NCBI RefSeq assembly: GCF_039555335.1
Contig: NC_092642.1
Location: forward strand, 17,079,208-17,143,207
Reading direction: 5' to 3'
Length of the DNA stretch: 64,000 bases
Source: Amphiura filiformis
Lineage: Eukaryota > Echinodermata > Ophiuroidea > Amphilepidida > Amphiuridae
Shown piece after piece: positions 1 to 12,030 of the stretch. The notes under the pieces were generated by a model. That model was not told the origin of the DNA and searched no databases. It saw only the letters and a program-made list of their open reading frames with translations. The translations under genes were made by a program, and so were the position numbers. Positions within the stretch are counted from its first letter, which is position 1; every line of letters starts with the position of its first letter.

Positions 1-143
1 TTTAGACAATTGATCAATTTCATTGTTCAGACACATCGAGCAGGGGGCGCTTGACAGTCGTCACTTGGAATATATTTTGTATAGTGCGCTTACAGGAAGG
101 GCACTTATTAGGTTGAATACAGTATTTTCAAATTGACACTTAC

Positions 144-3100
144 TGTGATGTCCTCCAAGGACGAATCAATGATTTCATAGTTGTCTGGTAAACAGTAAAA
201 CTTGAGTGTGTGAAGATTAAGGAACACATGGTGGTTGACTTGTACACTGTGTGTGTATGCATGCGACTTCTGACCACGACCTGGAAGGGGACAAACAAAC
301 ATACAAACAATTTTTAACCCTACCTCTATATAATCTTTCAAAGCAAAACCACTGCTCATCCCATGTGATGCCATGATGCAATTACCCTAAGTCATATACC
401 GTATTGTTTGTATTAAACGCTACCCCTCTAATAAACGCCCCTCCAATTTTTCAATGACAGAGGGATAAAAATTGCCATACCATAGTGTGTGTAACTTCAT
501 TAAGCTTAAAACTTGCATCAGTCATGCAGTGATGACAAAACTGATGATCAATAAATTGCTTGGGAAAAAACCTATTATGACTCTAACTTCCATCAAGTTC
601 ATTGCCCAATTATGGTAGAATTTTACTAATTTCATAAGATTCTTGTTTACGGATGTAATTTCATTATATTTACCGCAAAAATATCATGTTCCATACATTT
701 CCGCGTGCACGACCATCTTGAATTTGAACCCGGAAGTAGGTGATTCTTCCAAAGTTCGGAGCCAATTTTGAAGGTTTTTTTTCACTGAAAATTCACTTTT
801 AATAAACGCCCCCATTTGGACAAATGCAACGCCTCTGGGGCATTCTCACTTTCGTTGGCTGGGCCAACAAAACACCTGTAACTACCTCTTCTCTCCTTTT
901 TTGTTCTTTATATCCTTTCCGATAGCCCAAAACCACTTCTAGCGTTGGGGTTAATACATGCATATGGTATATTTAAGACTAAGGACATATTGATGGTGAA
1001 CTTGTTTTAGTAGTTTAAAAGGAGTCATGAACTTATAATTAAAACATGAACCTTTTTATTTTGAAATGTTAAGTAGCATTTTTTTTTTCAACCACATTCC
1101 ATTTGTGTTTTTTTCTTACCTTGGAAATACTTTCCACACACAAGACATGCGTACACATTCAGATGGGAGAGAGACACTGAACACAGCTTCTCAAAATCAA
1201 AATCTAACACAGTCCTGAAACATTAACAATGGGTAAAGTACAAAGTATGTCAGTATAATTATAAAAAAAATACATGGTAGTGAATTTTCCATTCATTTAT
1301 TGAGTTGTTTAACTAAATTTACAATTCAAAATTAATAACTTCACTGCTTGTCAAGTAAAATTTCACGGACATGTACTTCACTTGCCAGCCAATGAAGCGT
1401 AAATACATTATATGTGACATGATCATGAGTCGCATGTCGACCCTAGTCGAAAAAGAGATTTACATTATGTTAATAAAGAAGACATGTAGAGCTTTCAGAA
1501 ACTGAAAAACCCCATGTTGATACGACTTTTTTTTGCCAATTTTGTCAATTTATCAATCGCTGAAAATAATATAAAACAAAAGAATCTTAACACTGTCTTT
1601 GCCAATATCTCAAAATCAATATTAGCGACATCCGACTCATTTCCCTTGGTCGTGTCACATATACATCATTTGACCTGCTCTCACAAAATGAGAATACAGT
1701 TGACAAAATAATTTTCTGCAATATTTCAGATTAAATTCCTGATTTTATCAGCTTTAAAAGCATACCAAACATGTTCGGGTTGCTCCTTGATTTGGCCTTC
1801 AAAATCAATATTTCCTACAGAATGTTTTTGTTTTGGAATGGGCTATATTGCATTTAAAGTCCACATACCCTCTGTGGAAGATTTTGGAAATATTTTCCAC
1901 AGGGGAGCATGAATTTCAAATGGAATTAGCATGTACTCAATCTATTTGAAACTCACCCTCCCTCTGCTCTGTGGAAGATTCAGATTTAATCTTCATCAGA
2001 GGGTGTATGAAATTCAAATAGAACTGCCTAATATCATTCAAATTTCATAGTAAACTCCCCTGTGAAAGATATTCCGAACATCTTCCACAGGGGTCATGTG
2101 GATTTTAAATGGAATAGTTCAACAAACCTTGCTACGTTTTTATGAACTGTATCTTCTACAGTGCCCTTATGACTTAACGCCCATTTTGTGTGGGAGTCAG
2201 TCAGATTATGACATATCAATATGCAAGTCCCAACCACAGACTACTACAGACAAATCACAAACAGTCTCGGTCTCAGCACATACCATATATTTTTACAGTC
2301 TTTCATATAAACACAAAGACAACAACGCATGGACATGCTAGCTATATGTGAGTGACTGGTTTTACACGCGAAATACATGTCACCAAAAATGCTACCCTCA
2401 TAGCAACTCCTATTATGATACTACCATTAGGTAGCATTACACCATGTTGTAACATTGACTAACCTGTTGATGGTATCCAGATATGGACAACTTCTGCTTT
2501 TGTCAACTTTTGGCTCTTTTTTCACTGGAACTGCAGAAAAAGCAATAGAATATAGAATAGTCATGCACATATCAAATCATTATGGCCAGGGTTGTAGCTA
2601 GGATATTTTTAGTGCTGGGTGACATTTGATCAAAATCTTGCATATTTGACGATTTGTTGTAATTCAATAAAATTCTGGACTCTGAGTGGTGGGCTCCAGT
2701 GCTAAAATTGCAGCCGAGTGGTGGGCTCTAAAGCTGAGTTGTGGGCTCTGCCACCCACCACCGCCCACTGTAGCTACAACCCTGATTATTGCCCATCCAA
2801 AATATCAGTGGAAGAGTCGCTGGCTAAGCCCTTGACCGGGACTGCTCGTTATAAGGAAGATTTGCTTTTTGGGAAATTCAATTAGTTAGGAAAAACCAAC
2901 CTTTGTTCCATTTTCTGGTCTGTAATATTGATGTGTACATGCAAAGTTGCAAACCAATTTTAAAGAAGTTGAATTTAGCTACCTCAAGTGACAAATCAAT
3001 TTGCAGACAAATATGCAGCAAAGTCTTGATGTTTTCTTATAAACCAAAGCTCTGATGATTTATATTTAATAAAATAACTTAAAAGCATTTAGAGGGGACA

Positions 3101-3612
3101 AGCTGATTGGGTTGCTTTGCTTGGGACAATTGTGCGCAAATGCATGGACATTTTACAATTCAGACTATGGAGGTCAATTTTGAAGCATGTAAACTTTTGC
3201 AATTCTACCCTATTTTGGCCTAAAAAATGGTGTTTATTGGGTTAAAATCCACAGGGCAAAATTATTCAAAATCTTGTATTTTGACAAAACTACAAAGTCT
3301 TGATTTTTGCAGGGTATGTTAGTTTTAATAAAGTACATTACAATCATAAACAAAACAGAATTTTGAAAAATATTGAGGGCATCCTCTTCGGCAAATGTTA
3401 CATGGTTTTAAGCTGTGATTCTGAGTAAGGTGCACACATGTTTCAAGGCTGCACAACCTCACTATCAAACTCAAGCACACAACCAGTACCGGTAGTCCAG
3501 TATAATTACCAATCTCCTCCTCATCACTTTCATCAGAAGAGACGTCTACAAGTTTAATCTTGCGCTTCTGACTCTCCCGCTTCACACCTGCTACATGACC
3601 TTTGATGGACAT
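144..3612 (-). CDS. USP39: USP39 (SNUT2/Sad1-like) spliceosomal ubiquitin-specific-protease-like protein, 5' four coding exons, partial
   Basis: Coding exons, in transcript order: 3510-3612, 2464-2530, 1120-1214, 144-280. Together they encode 134 residues and end in phase 0 at a GTAAGTG donor; the remaining exons lie left of the window. The start ATG at 3612 has an in-frame TGA upstream; the GTG two codons earlier is not needed. Residues 1-35 are a basic then acidic tail (KRESQKRK, DESDEEE). From about residue 48 the sequence is the UBP-type zinc finger: CPYLDTINR, DFDFEKLC, ACLVCGKYFQGRG, KSHAYTHS, then HHVFLNLHTLKFYCLPDNYE. This is very close to USP39 of other animals. USP39 is a component of the U4/U6.U5 tri-snRNP needed for splicing; its protease domain lacks the usual catalytic residues in known members, but that part is not visible here. 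Introns hold MITEs at 399-845, 1837-2117 and 2587-2784. Family call is secure; exact N-terminus is inferred. Confidence 0.93.
399..845. mobile_element. MITE fragment with CCGTATTG terminus, in USP39 intron
   Basis: Begins TACCGTATTGTTTGTATTAA and carries repeated AATAAACGCCCC blocks; ends near CGCCTCTGGGGC without the second terminal repeat. The same family is present full-length at 25924-26321 in the opposite orientation. No coding capacity. Confidence 0.6.
1837..2117. mobile_element. MITE of the GGGCTATTCCA family, copy A
   Basis: Starts AATGGGCTATATTGCATTTA and ends with the inverse TTAAATGGAATAG. Internally it has three short hairpins built on CCCTCTGTGGAAGAT / ATCTTCCACAGGGG. Related copies lie at 4035-4136, 13262-13443 and 19871-20154. 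It lies in a USP39 intron. Confidence 0.65.
2587..2784. mobile_element. hAT-type MITE with 8-bp target duplication
   Basis: Perfect 14-bp terminal inverted repeats CAGGGTTGTAGCTA / TAGCTACAACCCTG enclose 198 bp. They are flanked by ATTATGGC (2579-2586) and ATTATTGC (2785-2792), an 8-bp duplication with one mismatch. CA..TG termini plus 8-bp duplication fit the hAT superfamily. Inside are three GAGTGGTGGGCTC-like direct repeats. Non-autonomous, in a USP39 intron. Confidence 0.75.
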
Positions 3613-5024
3613 TGTCACTGCTTGGCTTAGATCACTACCAGTTGGTATTCAACCTAGTCTGTGTATTTGACAGAGTTTTCCTGTTAATAAAAAAAAAGGC
3701 AAATTTGAATTTTTATTCTATTGTGAATTAAATAATATTTATTCTAGCCAAGATTGGCTACTAAAATTAAACCCCTTCAAATCACAATCACAGACACACT
3801 TATTTTGACTTGGAACTTCATCTCCGCTAGTGGCAGCACAAGTCATCCTAGTGGAGGCCTGATTGGGGCATAAGCTATTTTTCACATTTTCAAATCGATT
3901 TGGGAGGCATGCCCATTGCCCACTGCCCCTATGTCGATACACCACTGATATGTGCTCCTCAGGAAACTGCTCTTTCTATGGTCAATTTCATAAAGGTGGT
4001 GACTGATCAAAGTTCTTCCTCCTCATTTGACAAAATTGGGCTATTCCAGCTGGAATCCATACACCCTCTATGGAAGACATGAGTCACATGACTGTAACTT
4101 CCCACACAGGGAATATAGATTTCAGTTGGTGAGCGCCCACAAATTCTCTTTAATTCAGTACATTTCCGTTGTCAACCATGTAATTGAAAGGGATTTTGAC
4201 ATTTTAAAATGCTTGAAATATCACAAACAAATAGGCCTATGTTAATAAAAAATATTAATACTTGAAGCTAAAACCGTTGGGGTTCGATAATGAACCCCAC
4301 AAAACTAACAGAGTGTATGGAAATGCCATACGGCTAGCGGGCTGAGCGGTTTTGCCGTCTCTCTCCGCCCATCATGCCGCTCACCGCCTGATAGATTTCA
4401 AATGATTTTTAGAAGCCAATTGAATACTTGTCAAGTTTCACCATATAAAAAAAATTGCAGCAAAGGGTTGACCGATCAATAGCTATACAACCTGAACACA
4501 TTTGTAACCTTCCCGGCGGGGTCACTCAAGTTGAGATATTGACCAAAATCACAGAAAAAGGGGTCAATTTGAGGGAATGTCCGCGGAATTGACAAATTAG
4601 GGTTAAAACTTGTTCTCGAAATGGATAAAAAGGGGTCTGTTGGTGCCAATTTAGGCTTTTAAACATTTGCGTGTGTGGTGCGCCCTTAATTAAGGGATCT
4701 AAATTTAGCCCATAATTACTTGAGTTGCACCCAAAATTTGTGCGAACAGACAGACAATGACGGCTTGTAACTCGTGGTATTTACTTAGGTCATACCGTGG
4801 AAACATGGCATGTTGCCTCAGGGGATCGACGCTAAGTCAGGTACCGCGTGAGCAAACTCAAAATAGCGCAAATAGCGCGAGCGTACACAGAAGAAACTTC
4901 GCGTGTAAGATAAGCGATGTCGCCAGGCCTGTACGCTGTACCGGCGTCAGCTGAATTCGAGTACGCTTAGAGGGCACAGGCATGGAAAATTCCAATCTGT
5001 GTATTAATAAGCTAAGACTTAGGT
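3613..5024. other. Upstream flank of USP39 with repeat fragments; no gene seen
   Basis: Probably contains the USP39 promoter (minus strand), but no clear TATA or initiator could be placed. It includes a partial GGGCTATTCCAG-family MITE (4035-4136) and, from 4515, a fragment starting GGCGGGGTCACTCAAG that matches the end of the element at 52711-53234. The open frame at 4757-4954 resembles nothing known. Confidence 0.4.
4035..4136. mobile_element. MITE of the GGGCTATTCCA family, copy B, partial
   Basis: Begins TTGGGCTATTCCAGCTGGAA, continues with CACCCTCTATGGAAGACATG and the inverse CCCACACAGGG, and ends near GATTTCAGTTGG. Only one internal hairpin is left of the longer structure seen in copies A and D. 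Confidence 0.5.
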
Positions 5025-5026
5025 AT

Positions 5027-6340
5027 TCAATCATGTTTCACCATTGTTACAGATAGATTAAAGCTGCCCTCGCGAAGTAAACCACGCGGACGCATCATTG
5101 TTAATCGGTGATGAACAACGGCGAAACATGATCGAATCCCTTTCAACAATGAAAACAAGCTTAAAGATCCTCTAATTCATATGATTCATTCATTCAGAAT
5201 ATACGTTTGTCATTGCCACTCAACCTTACAAGAAGACCGATGATTTCTCTGTTGATATCAGCAATAAATCTAAAGAATAAAGCGGTAATGTTTAGCTGTT
5301 ACTTTAATAACATATTAATTAATAAGAAAGTGTTTACTTATAAGTTCTAGGCATGACGAATTTTACGCACTCACATGTAACGCGTAACCTTGCGTTCGTG
5401 TATACATACGCTAAGTAATGGAAAAGTGTGGATTCATCACAGATTAACAACGCTTGGCTCCTGTACAAAGGTATAGGAAGAGTTGTTGAATTGGCGATAG
5501 GCCTAATTATTAAAACCAGCAAGGCCTCTATGTGTGTCTTCAAAAACGTAACAAATATTAGCCATATAACCTTTGGACAGAAGTAGGTATAGCTACTTTT
5601 AATTTATAGTCCAGTTTAAGGTGTTGCTATTGGTTAATATCTCTGAAAGTATCCTAAAAATCCACTTATTAGTTTTTGAAATATGATCCCCGACAAGCAT
5701 GTAACTAGCTATATAGCAAGACCCAGTTTTTACCATATTTCGGCTCTAACCACGAAGACGGCACTGTCAAAATGACAAGACTTTTTTTACCATATAGTTC
5801 AATCATGTTTCACCGTTGTTCAACACCGATTGTTAATCGGTGATGAACAACGGTGAAACATGATTGAATTCCTTTCAACAACGAAAACAAGCTAAAGATC
5901 GTATAATTCACATGATCATTTCATTGAGGAATGTCAGTTAATCATTGATAGTCAGCCTTACAAAAAGATCGGTGATTTCTGTAGTTCCAGTAACTGTAAC
6001 TCGTCATACCTAGGTCCGTCTATGTCATTATGTTTATGATAAAGACTGAAGTCTTGCTGGCAGGACTATGATTTCTGTTGATATCAGCAATAAAACTAAA
6101 TAAAACGGCAATCTTTATCCGCTACTTCCAAATACTGAATTCAACTTGTATTAAGTGTGATACACACACAGATTCAAGACATGATGAATCATATCATACG
6201 CGCTCACGCGTAACACGGATGCGCGCTTGCATTCGCGCATACGCTATTACGCTTACTGTTAAAGTGTGGATTCATCACAGATTAACAACGGTTGGCTCCA
6301 GTACAAAAGTACATGTATAGGAAGAGTTGTTGAAAATTTA
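5027..6340. repeat. Diverged tandem duplication (~0.8 kb offset) with hairpin core
   Basis: Segment 5027-5555 is repeated at about 5796-6340. Shared blocks in order are AATCATGTTTCACC, GGTGATGAACAACGG, CTTTCAACAA, GTTGATATCAGCAATAAA, GTGTGGATTCATCACAGATT and AGGAAGAGTTGTTGAA. In the second copy the first two blocks form a near-perfect hairpin at 5798-5868. In the first copy the hairpin is interrupted by about 40 bp of GC-rich DNA. No coding potential. Confidence 0.65.
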
Positions 6341-6483
6341 GCCATTTAACAGTGTTGTAAATCATCAACGAGTATTAAAGAATTGGTTTGTAAGTAAGGA
6401 ACGATCTGTTTCACATTGGCCAAGAATTCACTCGCCAGGGCGAACTTTTGCCTTTGGGAAAAAACCCTACACTGTATAATCTA

Positions 6484-8348
6484 GGTATGCTAGGTGAATT
6501 CAAATTTGCCATCAAACTGCATCATTTTACATATCAAATTAAAGCCATTGAGTAAAGAAAGCCAAAACTGAAAACATTTTTGTCATAGCACTTTCTGTAA
6601 CAAAGTTACCTCTTGTCAAAGATTGACTTTCATCAAAAAGATTCTGCTAGCAAAATTCCCCAAAACGGCATTTTGGGGTGTTTCTAGATCTTAGTCTCAT
6701 GGCGATAGCAGCTTTTTTTAATGGAACTGCTATCAAAATCCCTCTAAAATTCCATGTGCGACTTGATTATCACCATAAAAAATCATATATATGTGACCCC
6801 TCAGCACAACTGAGCCCTGAAGTCGCCAATCATCATTTTTGAGATATTTAACCAAAATATTCTGCTTAAAATTAGCTTTAAAATGATGTATATCATGTCT
6901 ATAGTACTTGACATTTAAAGTCATAATGTACGATCTTTTTTCAGAATTTACCTTTATTTTTTTCAAAACCGACTTTTTGGCATATTTGTAATACTTACAC
7001 ATATTCTAACTTAAATCTATGAGCAAACTCTCAAATTCGTCCTATTTGTAGTAAAATGGGACGATTTTCTGTTGGTCGACATAAAGTCATAATTTTAGAT
7101 TATGACTTTATGTCGGCCACGATCATAAACCGTAGTCTCCTACAAAACTAGCTTGTTCGCTCCCTCCACATGTGGAGGGAGCGTAACTCAAACTGGCCGC
7201 AGAGGAGACTAACTCTCAGGCCGCACTTTTCGCTGTCCTAATCCAAATAGTGCGAGATGTTTTGAGTTATAGAGGTGAAGTTTATGATGCTGTTTCTTTG
7301 CAAATTCCCAATGTTTTTCAAGCGTCCAAATGTATTGGGAACTTTCATAATGATTGCATATTATCATTTTAGAAGAAAAAAAGAAAAATCTAAAAATTTA
7401 AAAAGATCGTACATTAAGGCTTTAAGTAGTGGAAAATCAATAAAACAGTCAATAAATCCTTTGTTTCCTATTGTTTATTGTTAAGTTCAATGGAGCATAT
7501 CTCAATAGTGGCACTGGCGACATCCGGGCTCAGTTGTGCTGCGGGGTCACATATTTGGTCAAGTGAAGTATAGAAAACATATTTATGTAGGTTTCCTTCA
7601 CCGCCTATTCTCGAAAAAATTCAAATTTCTATGTAAATATGCATTGTGTTTGGGCCCGGTCTCGGCGAATTTCGCTGACTAGCAAATGTGTTAACTAAGG
7701 TTTGCTTGGGGGATACCTATAATCGTACAGTGTCAGCAAGTTTGCATACGGTAATTCACATAATTTTTTATTGACAATAAATACTTACATAAATCTTTAA
7801 AATCTCATCAGGAAAATGCATTGTGTAATTATACTGACTCCCACCATCCCATGAGCTAAACTCATCTGCTCACGTCATGCATGCATGTAGGTAACCCAGG
7901 CAAACCTTAGTTAACACATTTGCTAGTCAGTCAAATTCGCCGACAATGTCAATGCATTTTTACATAGAAATTTAAAACAAGTGCCCGAAGAAAGAAACCT
8001 ACATAAATATGTTTTCTATACTTCACTTGACCCAAATATATGATTTTTATGGTGATAAGTCACCCACACATGGAATTTTAGAGGGATTTGGATAGCATTT
8101 CCATTAAAAAAAGCTGCTATCATAATGAGACTAAGATCTAGAAACACCCCCGAAATGCCGTTTTGGGGAATTTTGCTAGCTGAAACTTTTTGATGAAAGT
8201 CAATCTTTGACAAGATGTAACTTTGCTACGGAAAGTGCTATGAAAAAAAGCTTTTCAGTTTTGGCTCAAGGGCTTTACTCAAGGGCTTTAATTTGATATA
8301 TAAAATGATGCAGTTTGATGGCAAATTTAAATTCACCTAGCATACTAA
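6484..8348. mobile_element. Large foldback element (long inverted repeats) interrupted by a second element
   Basis: The left arm (6484-6792 continued at 7551-7730) is the reverse complement of the right arm (7885-8348). Landmarks are GTATGCTAGGTGAATT, CCAAAACGGCATTTTGGGG, AGATCTTAGTCTCAT, AAAACATATTTATGTAGG and GTTAACTAAGGTTTGC and their inverses. Without the insertion at 6793-7550 it is about 1.1 kb with a ~150-bp loop. No open frame of note, so non-autonomous. Confidence 0.7.
6793..7550. mobile_element. Nested element with ~35-bp terminal inverted repeats
   Basis: Terminal repeats begin GTGACCCCTCAGCACAACTG and GTGACCCCGCAGCACAACTG (inverse of the right end), with few mismatches over 35 bp. 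Flanking ATAT on both sides suggests insertion at TA. It splits the left arm of the larger foldback element. Contains the perfect palindrome GCTCCCTCCACA/TGTGGAGGGAGC (7159-7182) and a hairpin around ACATAAAGTCATAA (7080-7120). Sequence at 46290-46450 is a diverged relative of its interior. Confidence 0.7.
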
Positions 8349-8865
8349 TGCATGTGAACTCAGGTAAGCTTAAAATTAAATTGATTTGAGCATGTGAGCG
8401 TTCTACTTTTTTTTAACGACAACACTGTTCACAAAAACTACTACACAACTTACAAGTGCTACTGATTTCAAGCAGGAAGATGTAAGTAGCTGGCCCTGTT
8501 TCTTTTGGAAGGTCTTGCAAATTTCAAACATAAAAAAGAAAATCACAAAGCAAAAATCAAACTCGCCGTTCGGTCAACGTGGGTTACGAGCTACGTCACG
8601 ACGACAAACGGTATGGACAGCTTGATGACAAAACCAAACGCGCCACCACCAAAAAAAAATTAAAAAATAAAAAATACACAGACTGTTATATTTTCTTCCC
8701 AGCACACAATGTTAAAAAAAAAAGTTGCAAAAAGGTTATAAAAGCTTTTTTATCTTTTCAAAAGGTTATAAAAGCTTATAAACGTGTTTGGTTTTGGGCA
8801 AAATGCTTTAATAACATTTACATGTCGAGTTCCTCTTGGCCAACACATTTTTAAAACGTTTGATA

Positions 8866-9353
8866 AAGGGGGCTGGCATTTTCTTCGGAAGGGGGGGGGG
8901 GGTCCCAAATATGTCGGTGACCGGAGTCAATTTTTTATGACCCCCCTATCGCGGGCAAAATTTTTTATCACCCCCCTATCACTGGTCGAAATTTTTTATG
9001 ACCCCCCTTCCACCTACACAGACTCATTGAAGACAAATTATTCATTGCCGGAACTAAGGCGCAGAGCGTGCCAAAATTTAAGAGCGAAGAAATTTAGTGT
9101 GCGAAGCGCGTTAATTTTTATCATAAGTGTAAAGAAGGCGTGCAGAACGTGTAAAATTTGTGCATAGATTGTACGCACATTTCGATTGTGAAGTTAAAGA
9201 ATGCGCGCGCAGTCACCAGCCCATAATAATTCTATAACCCCCCTATTTCAGGTGTTAAAAAATTATAACCCCCCTTATTTTGGGTCTGAAAATTCTATGA
9301 CCCCCAGCCCCCTGTATTTTTGGGACCCCCTTCCGAGAAAATGCCAGCCCCTA
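8866..9353. mobile_element. C/G-rich inverted-repeat element with internal ATGACCCCCCTATC repeats
   Basis: Left end AGGGGGCTGGCATTTTCTTC is the inverse of the right end GAGAAAATGCCAGCCCCT. Just inside each end lie inverse G/C tracts. Internally, blocks of TTTTTTATGACCCCCCTATC recur. The element at 27037-28205 has a similar internal GACCCCCC/AACTTTTTTGACC architecture. Open frames here are short and not conserved-looking. Confidence 0.55.
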
Positions 9354-10105
9354 ATAAAACACAAGATTTTAAAATGTGAAATGCAGGGCCTAGTGTATTT
9401 TTTTGGCAGACATTTTTGCATACTCTGGCTATTACATTTAAGCATAAAACGCTGATTTGTATTAATTTGTGTGCAATTGATAGATTTTCACATCTGATAT
9501 TTCCAGTCACCATACTCCCTCTGTTTGTTAGCTTCCCAAGGATTTTTTTACTCGGGCTTTCGCGATCAATAAACTGGTAGATTCCAAAATCAGAATTGTT
9601 TAGTATAGAAGTGAGCCATTATAATTATGCAAGATATGTTGAATTCGAAAACTTTTATTGTCACTAATCATCTAATTATATAAACTCTTTATGGCAAGTT
9701 TACTATTGAACACTTTCATTTAAACATGTTTAATAAACATCGGTATAATTTTGGGTTCAACGGAATGCGTTCATCATGATCATGATTAAATAATAATAAT
9801 AACATATTTTTATCAAAATTCGACTATGGCATAGTCTAGAGGTTTAATGGCTAAAATCGCCAAAAAAACCGGCTGATTTTACATGATTTGTAACCATGTA
9901 ACAAAGTGCAGGGGGCTTCAGCCACTGCACTGCAACATAAAATCTTAAGTTTTTAAACATGTTAAAACATTTTTTTAATTTTTCCGCCCTTTTTTCTTTA
10001 ATAACTTTTTTGCCGGTCAAGTTCTGCTGCCCCTTCCTTTTTGCCGCCCCTGCTTTTACCGGGGGGGCTGGTGCCACCAAAGCTCCCCACCAATACGCGC
10101 ATGGC

Positions 10106-12030
10106 ATATTGATAAACACATGCTATCAGCAGTAAGTGGGATATTGATTGACTACTTGCTATCAGCAGTAGATGGGTATTGATAAACTACTAGTACTTGC
10201 TATCAGGTGATGGGATATTGATAAACAACTTGCTATCAGCAGAAGATGGGGCATTGATAAACTACTTGCTATCAGCAGTTAGATGGAGGTTGATAAAGTA
10301 CTTACCATCAGCAGTAGCTTTTTTTTTATTGATAAACTACTTGCTATCAGCAGTAGATGAGATATTGGTAAACTACTTGCTTTCAGCAGTAGATGGGATA
10401 TTGATAAACTACTTGCTTTCAGCAGTAGATGGGATATTGATAAACTACTTGCTTTCAGCAGTAGATGTGAGGTATTGATAAACTACTTGCTATCAGCAGT
10501 AGATGGGATATTGATCAACTACTTGCTATCAGCAGTAGATGGGATATTGATAAACTACTTGCTATCAGCAGTAGATGGGATATTGATAAACTACTTGCTA
10601 TCAGCAGTAGATGGGATATTGATAAACTACTTGCTTTCAGCAGTAGATGGGATATTGATAAACTACTTGCTATCAGCAGTAGATGGGATATTGATAAACT
10701 ACTTGCTATCAGCAGTAGATGGGATATTGATAAACTACTTGCTATCAGCAGTAGATGGGATATTGATAAACTACTTGCTTTCAGCAGTAGATGGGATATT
10801 GATAAACTACTTGCTTTCAGCAGTAGATGGGATATTGATAAACTACTTGCTATCAGCAGTAGATGGGATATTGATAAACTACTTGCTATCAGCAGTAGAT
10901 GGGATATTGATAAACTACTTGCTATCAGCAGTAGATGGGATATTGATAAACTACTTGCTATCAGCAGTAGATGGGATATTGATAAACTACTGACTTGCTA
11001 GCTATCAGCAGTAGATGGGATATTGATAAACTACTTGCTATCAGCAGTAGATGGGATATTGATAAACTACTAGCTATCAGCAGTAGATGGGATATTGATA
11101 AACTACTTGCTAGCTATCAGCAGTAGATGGGATATTGATAAACTACTTGCTATCAGCAGTAGATGGGATATTGATAAACTACTTGCTAGCTATCAGCAGT
11201 AGATGGGATATTGATAAACTACTTGCTATCAGCAGTAGATGGGATATTGATAAACTACTTGCTATCAGCAGTAGATGGGATATTGATGAACTACTTGCTA
11301 GCTATCAGCAGTAGATGGGATATTGATAAACTACTTGCTATTAGCAGAAGATGGGATATTGATAAACTACTTGCTATCAGCAGTAGGTGGGATATTGATG
11401 AACTACTTGCTATCAGCAGTAGGTGGGATATTGATAAACTACTTGCTATCAGCAGTAGATGGGATATTGATAAACTACTTGCTATCAGCAGTATATGGGA
11501 TATTGATAAACTACTTGCTATCAGCAGTAGATGGGATATTGATAAACTACTTGCTAGCTATCAGCAGTAGATGGGATATTGATAAACTACTTGCTTTCAG
11601 CAGAAGATGGGATATTGATAAACTACTTGCTATCAGCAGTAGATGGGATATTGATAAACTACTTGCTATCAGCAGTAGATGGGATATTGATAAACTACTT
11701 GCTAGCTATCAGCAGTAGATGGGATATTGATAAACTACATGCTATCAGCAGTAGATGGGATATTGATAAACTACTTGCTATCAGCAGTAGATGGGATATT
11801 GATAAACTATTTGCTATCAGCAGTTTTCATGGGATATTGATAAACTACTTGCTATCAGCAGTAGATGGGATATTGATAAACTACTTGCTATCAGCAGATG
11901 GCATATTGATCAACTTGCTATCAGCAGTAGATTGGGGTATTGATTAACTAATTGTCATCACTAGTAGATGTGGGTTGATAAAGTACTTGTTATCAGCAGT
12001 AGATGTGTATTAATAAATAAGTCAGTGTAC
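10106..12030. repeat. 36-bp minisatellite array, roughly 50 units
   Basis: The unit is TTGATAAACTACTTGCTATC followed by AGCAGTAGATGGGATA (36 bp). Central units are almost identical; both ends are degenerate, typical of unequal exchange. Variants include CTTTCAGC for CTATCAGC and a 40-bp form with an extra TAGC. Because 36 is a multiple of three, long artificial reading frames (INYLLSAVDGIL repeats) run through it; they shift frame at each 40-bp unit and are not evidence of a protein. Each standard unit contains two WGATAR motifs (TGATAA, and TGATAG on the other strand). Confidence 0.95.

Noticed and set aside
3613-3618. GTG start two codons before the USP39 ATG
   Set aside because: GTG initiation is not expected in an animal nuclear gene; ATG at 3612 is adequate.
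10197-11947. Long open frames encoding INYLLSAVDGIL repeats
   Set aside because: They arise because the 36-bp minisatellite unit is 12 codons long; frame changes at every 40-bp unit, no start context, no splice structure.
10106-12030. CRISPR-like regularly spaced repeats
   Set aside because: There are no unique spacers; the units abut directly, and the genome is eukaryotic.
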